From positions 19,429 through 83,428 of the forward strand of contig JAVTVY010020586.1 of NCBI GenBank assembly GCA_036873755.1: 64,000 bases of DNA, read 5' to 3'. Numbering within the stretch: the stretch's first letter is position 1; each line of letters opens with the position of its first letter. This document shows positions 60,335 to 64,000 of the stretch, piece after piece. Position numbers and translations under genes: made by a program. This stretch comes from Hanleya hanleyi (Eukaryota > Mollusca > Polyplacophora > Lepidopleurida > Hanleyidae). The notes below the pieces were generated by a model. The model was not told the origin of the DNA. It was given only the letters and a program-made list of their open reading frames with translations, and did no database searches.

Positions 60335-60342
60335 TATAAAAG
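60335..60342 (+). promoter_or_regulatory. TATA box of the CARD-PC4 gene
   Basis: TATAAAAG, 152 bases upstream of the ATG. Transcription would start near 60365-60370, giving a 5' leader of about 125 bases that includes a 'cagc' tandem run. Confidence 0.7.
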
Positions 60343-60493
60343 GAGTCGATTTTTAGGGAAAGGGTGTATTCAATCTGACTTACCTGACCTGACTTGATCA
60401 GCCAGCCAGCCAGCCAGTCCTCCTGCCTGCCTAGCCGCTTGTAATAATACTTTTACACCGTAGCAGTTGCTCACCAGCCTGGAGCCCATAGTC

Positions 60494-61702
60494 ATGGCGT
60501 CATTATTTTTAGTCAGGCTTGCAAAGTACCGTGTTCGTCTGATTGAAGAGATGCGGAATGTGGGTGAATTATGTGATTTCCTTATGCAGGAGGAAAACAT
60601 ACTACTGGAACAGCGCGCCGAAGAAATCATGGCGGAGAAAACCACTTCAGCCCAAAACACAGCCCTCATCGATGATGTACCGCAGTTTACCTACTATGGA
60701 TGTCTAGCCTTCATGGCGGGATTGAGGATGGCGGGAAATGACGAACTAGCAGATCTACTTGAAGCCCACGATGACGACGTTATACAAGATAGTACTCAAG
60801 ATGCTGATGTGTTAGTAATGGATACCACTACTAAACAGCGTACTACAGCTAGCAAACGTGCGTACACTACCCCAGAGGCGAGTACTACACCTGCCAAACG
60901 CGTTTCACGCTCCAAACGCCCCCGACTAACACCGTTAGTTATACCTGAGTCAGTAGTTGTACCCCAGCAAGTGCCTGTGAAACAAGAGGTAGAACTTCCT
61001 CTGTCTGTCCAGGAGATTAATAATCTGATCCAGCAAGCTTACCAGGCAGCCCACAGGGACATTTGGGAGCTCTCACCTTATTTGACAGTGAGTGTGAAAG
61101 ACGCAGAATTGCATTTGAATGCGGCGGGCTTTGGCGACAAACCCGGTAAGCATATTGCCCTGAACTTACAGAGCTGGCAAAAACTGCAGACCCTTGATTA
61201 CGCCATCGATGCAGTTATTCGCGACGACGGGCGTGATGAAGCGAAATTTCATGTGGGTGACGACATTTATGTGAGCTGTGCTTATTACAACGATGAGCTG
61301 CTCGTTCATATTCGTAAATGGCGTATGCAGTTAGATACGCAACAGCTCGTACCTTGTCCTCAGGGTGTCACTTTCAAATTAACAGCCTGGCGGAAGTTAC
61401 AGAGTCTCGCAAGTTCCATTGGTTCAGCTCTGGTCTACCAGGTGTCTCACTATATTTACCTCAAGTACATCGATACAGTCTTGCAGCTCATCAGACCTAA
61501 AATTCCACAGCACACTCCAGTACCTTCATACGCAATGATCACTGAAGCACTGGAGGCCGTGACGGAGACGGAAATTGCCCTGGGAGTTGAAGCGGCTTGC
61601 CTGTCCAAAATTCCACGTGAAGAAAGTATAACATACATTTACGTGCACCAAGGACGGAAAGCTGATGATGAATTCAAACAAGTCTTGATGGCGAATTATT
61701 GA
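60494..61702 (+). CDS. CARD-like domain plus PC4-like DNA-binding domain protein (402 aa), virus-like element
   Basis: Single-exon frame. ATG 60494 has G at -3 and +4; no earlier in-frame ATG. Residues 1-92 look like a CARD/death-fold helical bundle: RLIEEM, LCDFLMQEENILLEQRAEEI, AEKTTSAQNTALIDDV, YYGCLAFMAGLRMAGNDELA and DLLEA fit the six-helix pattern, with the usual acidic and Leu positions. Residues 93-170 are a Ser/Thr/Pro linker with a basic NLS-like cluster (KRVSRSKRPR, 135-144). Residues about 251-305 resemble the transcription coactivator PC4/p15 fold ('FHVGDDIYVSCAYY...LLVHIRKW...LVP...GVTF..TAWRKLQSL'). Residues about 195-240 look like a degenerate first copy ('KHIALNLQSWQKLQTL'). 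PC4 folds bind single-stranded DNA; CARDs assemble with other CARDs in apoptosis and innate signalling. Intact and intronless. The domain calls are by eye; the role is inferred. Confidence 0.72.
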   Translation: MASLFLVRLAKYRVRLIEEMRNVGELCDFLMQEENILLEQRAEEIMAEKTTSAQNTALIDDVPQFTYYGCLAFMAGLRMAGNDELADLLEAHDDDVIQDSTQDADVLVMDTTTKQRTTASKRAYTTPEASTTPAKRVSRSKRPRLTPLVIPESVVVPQQVPVKQEVELPLSVQEINNLIQQAYQAAHRDIWELSPYLTVSVKDAELHLNAAGFGDKPGKHIALNLQSWQKLQTLDYAIDAVIRDDGRDEAKFHVGDDIYVSCAYYNDELLVHIRKWRMQLDTQQLVPCPQGVTFKLTAWRKLQSLASSIGSALVYQVSHYIYLKYIDTVLQLIRPKIPQHTPVPSYAMITEALEAVTETEIALGVEAACLSKIPREESITYIYVHQGRKADDEFKQVLMANY

Positions 61703-61846
61703 GAACAAGTGTTGAACAGAACATTTATTACCATACACCTTCATTGAAGTGGTTTGAGAGCGTATAATTGTATTAAAACATTCAATATTCAGATATAATT
61801 GTATTAAATTCAATACCCTTGTGAATACGTTCATTCTATTTGTGTT

Positions 61847-61852
61847 AATAAA
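61847..61852 (+). terminator. Polyadenylation signal of the CARD-PC4 gene
   Basis: AATAAA, 145 bases after the stop codon, followed by A-rich then T/G-containing sequence. Confidence 0.65.
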
Positions 61853-61929
61853 AAATAGTAGGCGAAAATTACAAAAAATGCTTAGTGTTCATTCTTTTGT
61901 TCCCTAGTTCCAATACGTGTATTTTCATA

Positions 61930-62490
61930 CCTTTAGGCCGTCGCGCATGCGCAGAATCACCCTAATTCAACCTTCCACCCAGTCCATTAGATAGCCCTTC
62001 AACCTTATCAAAAGTATCACGTACCAATGAATATCTAGCAGAAAAAAATTGTTTGGCTATCCCCAGCTCCAAAAAGGCTATTTTTATACCCCTTCACTGC
62101 CGCGCATGCGCAGAAGGGTGATAGTTCAATCCCATACCCAGTGCATCAGATGCCCCTTCACCTAAGCTTCAATTTGATACCTCACTCGACCTCATTGGCC
62201 CATTAGGGGCTTCCCTAGATTGGCTGTTCCATCAACCTTCCCTCCTCCCGACCCCGCCCCCTTTTTCCCTGCCTTGTTTTCAATATTTAATTGTTAAAAA
62301 ACATAGAAAATGAAAAAGTTTTTTTGGGTTCCATTTTAATCTTTTTTTCCTTGTTTTTAAAATAAAAAAAAAAAATTTGGCCATGCCATCAACCTTCCCT
62401 CCCCCTTGTCCCCCCCTTCTAATTCCCCTTTTTTCGTTTTTTCAATATTTAATTGTTAAAAAATTGAAAAAATTGAATTTTTTTTTCTTT
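61930..62490. repeat. Region between convergent genes with ~159-bp spaced duplications
   Basis: 'gcgcatgcgcagaa...caacc..c..acccagt.cat.agat..cccttca' occurs at about 61943 and 62102. 'ccatcaaccttccctcc...ttcaatatttaattgttaaaaaa' occurs at about 62229 and 62388. Both pairs are spaced about 159 bp. The two GCGCATGCGC sites (61943-61952, 62102-62111) are NRF1-like. No gene seen. An ATTAAA on the minus strand (about 62447-62452) may serve the RING gene. Confidence 0.65.
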
Positions 62491-62599
62491 GGGGATAACA
62501 ATGATGGGGTCTGATGTTAATTTTTGTGCTTTTAGAAGTTTCCTCTTCCGGGGAAGATGGTTGGCCCTGAAAAGGGCCGTTAGTGTTACACCACCACAC

Positions 62600-63337
62600 T
62601 TACGCACGGTAGATTTTCTTTACCCCTCCTACATGTTTCCGGCAAATTGGACATTTTATTTTGAGATGGTTCTCGCCGGCCTCAGTGGAATGGCACATGT
62701 CTCCTACACACGTCAGTGTCACCCAACAACCCGCACATAGGCATAAATGACCGCATGGCAAAACAGCAAACTCGCTTTCGTCATCTGTACATATGCTACA
62801 GCGTGATATTTTCTGCTCTTTATCCAGTTGTTCGTATTGTCTGTGAATCTCCTCGTCCATTTTAATCAGGTCTTCTTTCAGTCCATTAATCAAGTTGTTC
62901 AGGCGAGTTATCTGGGCTTCACACCTAGAGCATTGTTGTGGCGGAGTTTCGGCGGTAGTTGAAATCATTGGAATTTCACCAGGCGTTGTCGTTGGCCCAC
63001 GTCTACTATTTAACCATGGCAGTTCATTTTGTAGTTCCTCATCAGTTGTGTCATCATCGGGTTCTTGTATGGTCTCCATCGTGCTTATTTCTGCGTCATG
63101 TGCATCCCTTAGTCTTTCCAATTGTGCATTTTCTTCGACAGTTCGCCGGAGTTGTTCTAATTCTTCTGTACTGCGTGTTAAGATGGTTGTTTCGTCTTCC
63201 AATTCCCTTTGAAAACTGGTGGTTACCATCATTCCATCATTTTCCTGAACGCTAACCAGCTCTCTGTGTTCTGTAGCGCCATTTCTCGGGTCCCTTGCGG
63301 GGTGATGTGTAAACAGCGCACGTCTTGTTGAATTCAT
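62600..63337 (-). CDS. Coiled-coil RING-finger protein (245 aa), virus-like element
   Basis: Likely E3 ubiquitin ligase. ATG at 63335-63337, TAA at 62600-62602, no intron. A C3HC4 RING occupies the C-terminus: Cys180, Cys183, Cys195, His197, Cys201, Cys204, Cys229, Cys232, with 'LPCGHLCLCAGCW' and 'KCPICR' as hallmarks and a long 24-residue loop before the last Cys pair. Heptad-like coiled coil at about 42-90 and 145-178, with a CSRC pair at 136-139 and an acidic middle (EPDDDTTDEE). RINGs of this layout occur in many large DNA viruses of invertebrates and in host IAP/MEX-type proteins. No BIR domain is present. Convergent with the CARD-PC4 gene, and both are intact while neighbouring element genes are broken. 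Confidence 0.82.
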   Translation of the reverse strand: MNSTRRALFTHHPARDPRNGATEHRELVSVQENDGMMVTTSFQRELEDETTILTRSTEELEQLRRTVEENAQLERLRDAHDAEISTMETIQEPDDDTTDEELQNELPWLNSRRGPTTTPGEIPMISTTAETPPQQCSRCEAQITRLNNLINGLKEDLIKMDEEIHRQYEQLDKEQKISRCSICTDDESEFAVLPCGHLCLCAGCWVTLTCVGDMCHSTEAGENHLKIKCPICRKHVGGVKKIYRA

Positions 63338-63372
63338 GATTGTATGGGTGAATAAATGTCACAATATACACG

Positions 63373-63380
63373 TATTTATA
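63373..63380 (-). promoter_or_regulatory. TATA box of the RING gene
   Basis: TATAAATA on the minus strand, 36 bases upstream of the ATG, giving a very short 5' leader of about 10 bases. The minisatellite begins immediately upstream, the same arrangement as at the CARD-PC4 gene. Confidence 0.7.
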
Positions 63381-63390
63381 CTTTTAGTGG

Positions 63391-63585
63391 GCTGTGGGAG
63401 GTGGGTACAAGATGGCCGCCAAGTGTCAGTGAGTGTAAGATGTGGGAGGTGGGTACAAGATGGCCGCCAGTGTCAGTGAGTGAGTGAGTGAGTGCAAGCT
63501 GTGGGAGGTGGGTACAACATGGCCGCCAAGTGTCAGTGAGTACAAGATATGCATGGCCGCCAAGTGTGAATGAGTGCAAGCTATG
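63391..63585 (+). repeat. Second minisatellite with 'acaagatggccgcc' core, 3 full and 1 partial copies
   Basis: Same unit and same orientation as 59671-60327 ('gggaggtgggtacaagatggccgcc', spacer 'aagtgtcagtgagtg'). The third core reads 'acaacatgg' and the last is 'atgcatggccgcc'. It lies upstream of the RING gene promoter. Confidence 0.9.
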
Positions 63586-63589
63586 CTCA

Positions 63590-64000
63590 CTGTATATGAG
63601 TGTGCTTTGTTATCATTGTTCAAGCATAAAAATTTCCTATTTTTTCCATAAATCCGTTACAATTTTCTCGGAATTATGATAAGACTAATCCATAGTGTAC
63701 ACGTATTTTTTTTAGCCAGGAAAATTAAATTATTTCCAATGTACCTGGGTTTTAGACTACCGTACACTAACTTTATGATTTTTAAAATGCCTAAAAATTA
63801 ATAAAATAATCATATATTCTAGCGTTAGGTTGTTAAATTTTTAAATATAACACTAATGAATTGCCTGAGTTTAACTTGTAATAAAATTTACAGATGCCCT
63901 GACATTTATTGTAAAATGAAAAGCTGTTTATAATTGTTAAACAAACACACATATATTTTTTCTTCAGCAGCGTAGCACACGATACAACCAGAGTGTTTTC
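63590..64000. other. AT-rich DNA without recognisable feature
   Basis: No frame, repeat or RNA gene that I can support; composition returns to that of the host introns, so the right edge of the virus-like region is probably near 63600. Confidence 0.5.

Noticed and set aside
60467..60493. Upstream TTG as start of the CARD-PC4 protein
   Set aside because: Non-ATG starts are rare in animals and the ATG at 60494 has a good context.

Overview
The window is animal nuclear DNA, most likely from a mollusc or another lophotrochozoan. The genes are split by many GT-AG introns. Introns hold many small foldback and tandem repeats, including a 'gtgagtgagt...gtttaacatcacgttcagcagtat' repeat of a kind I associate with mollusc genomes. 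Non-coding DNA is AT-rich. No bacterial features are present. The species cannot be named from the sequence.

Region 1 (1-51417, minus strand) is one intact gene: an axonemal outer-arm dynein heavy chain of the DNAH5/DNAH8 (gamma) type. I could follow 73 coding exons from the ATG at 51417 to the left edge. They join in frame with canonical splice sites and encode about 4,106 residues: tail, linker, AAA1-AAA4, stalk with microtubule-binding domain, AAA5 and most of AAA6. The last roughly 500 residues lie beyond base 1. Introns carry minisatellites, foldback elements and four copies of a small terminal-inverted-repeat (TIR) element.

Region 2 (51418 to about 53400) is gene-free upstream DNA. It has a candidate RFX X-box about 420 bp from the dynein ATG, and a 91-bp foldback element flanked by a perfect 8-bp direct repeat.

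Region 3 (about 53400-63600) is of a different character: richer in CpG, intronless, compact and full of direct and tandem repeats. It looks like a rearranged, partly decayed insertion of a DNA-virus-like or Polinton-like element. On the minus strand lie a C2H2-finger/A32-like DNA-packaging ATPase gene broken by frameshifts (57484-58728), a small unknown gene with one in-frame stop (57108-57449) and a C2H2 protein gene (56282-56860). To the right is a two-gene cassette that is intact. A plus-strand gene (60494-61702) encodes a protein with an N-terminal CARD-like death-fold domain, a nuclear-localisation-type linker and a PC4-like single-strand-DNA-binding domain. A convergent minus-strand gene (62600-63337) encodes a coiled-coil RING-finger protein. 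Each has a good TATA box and an upstream minisatellite of a unit containing 'acaagatggccgcc' (YY1-like core). NRF1-like palindromes (GCGCATGCGC) paired with CRE sites (TGACGTCA) recur through the region.

The pairing of a CARD with a DNA-binding PC4-like fold, next to a RING protein and a packaging ATPase, is the most interesting content. It suggests a virus-derived module that acts on host death or innate-immune signalling and on ubiquitination. That function is inference. No DNA polymerase, integrase, protease or capsid gene is visible here, so the element type is not settled. Region 4 (63590-64000) is AT-rich and shows no gene.
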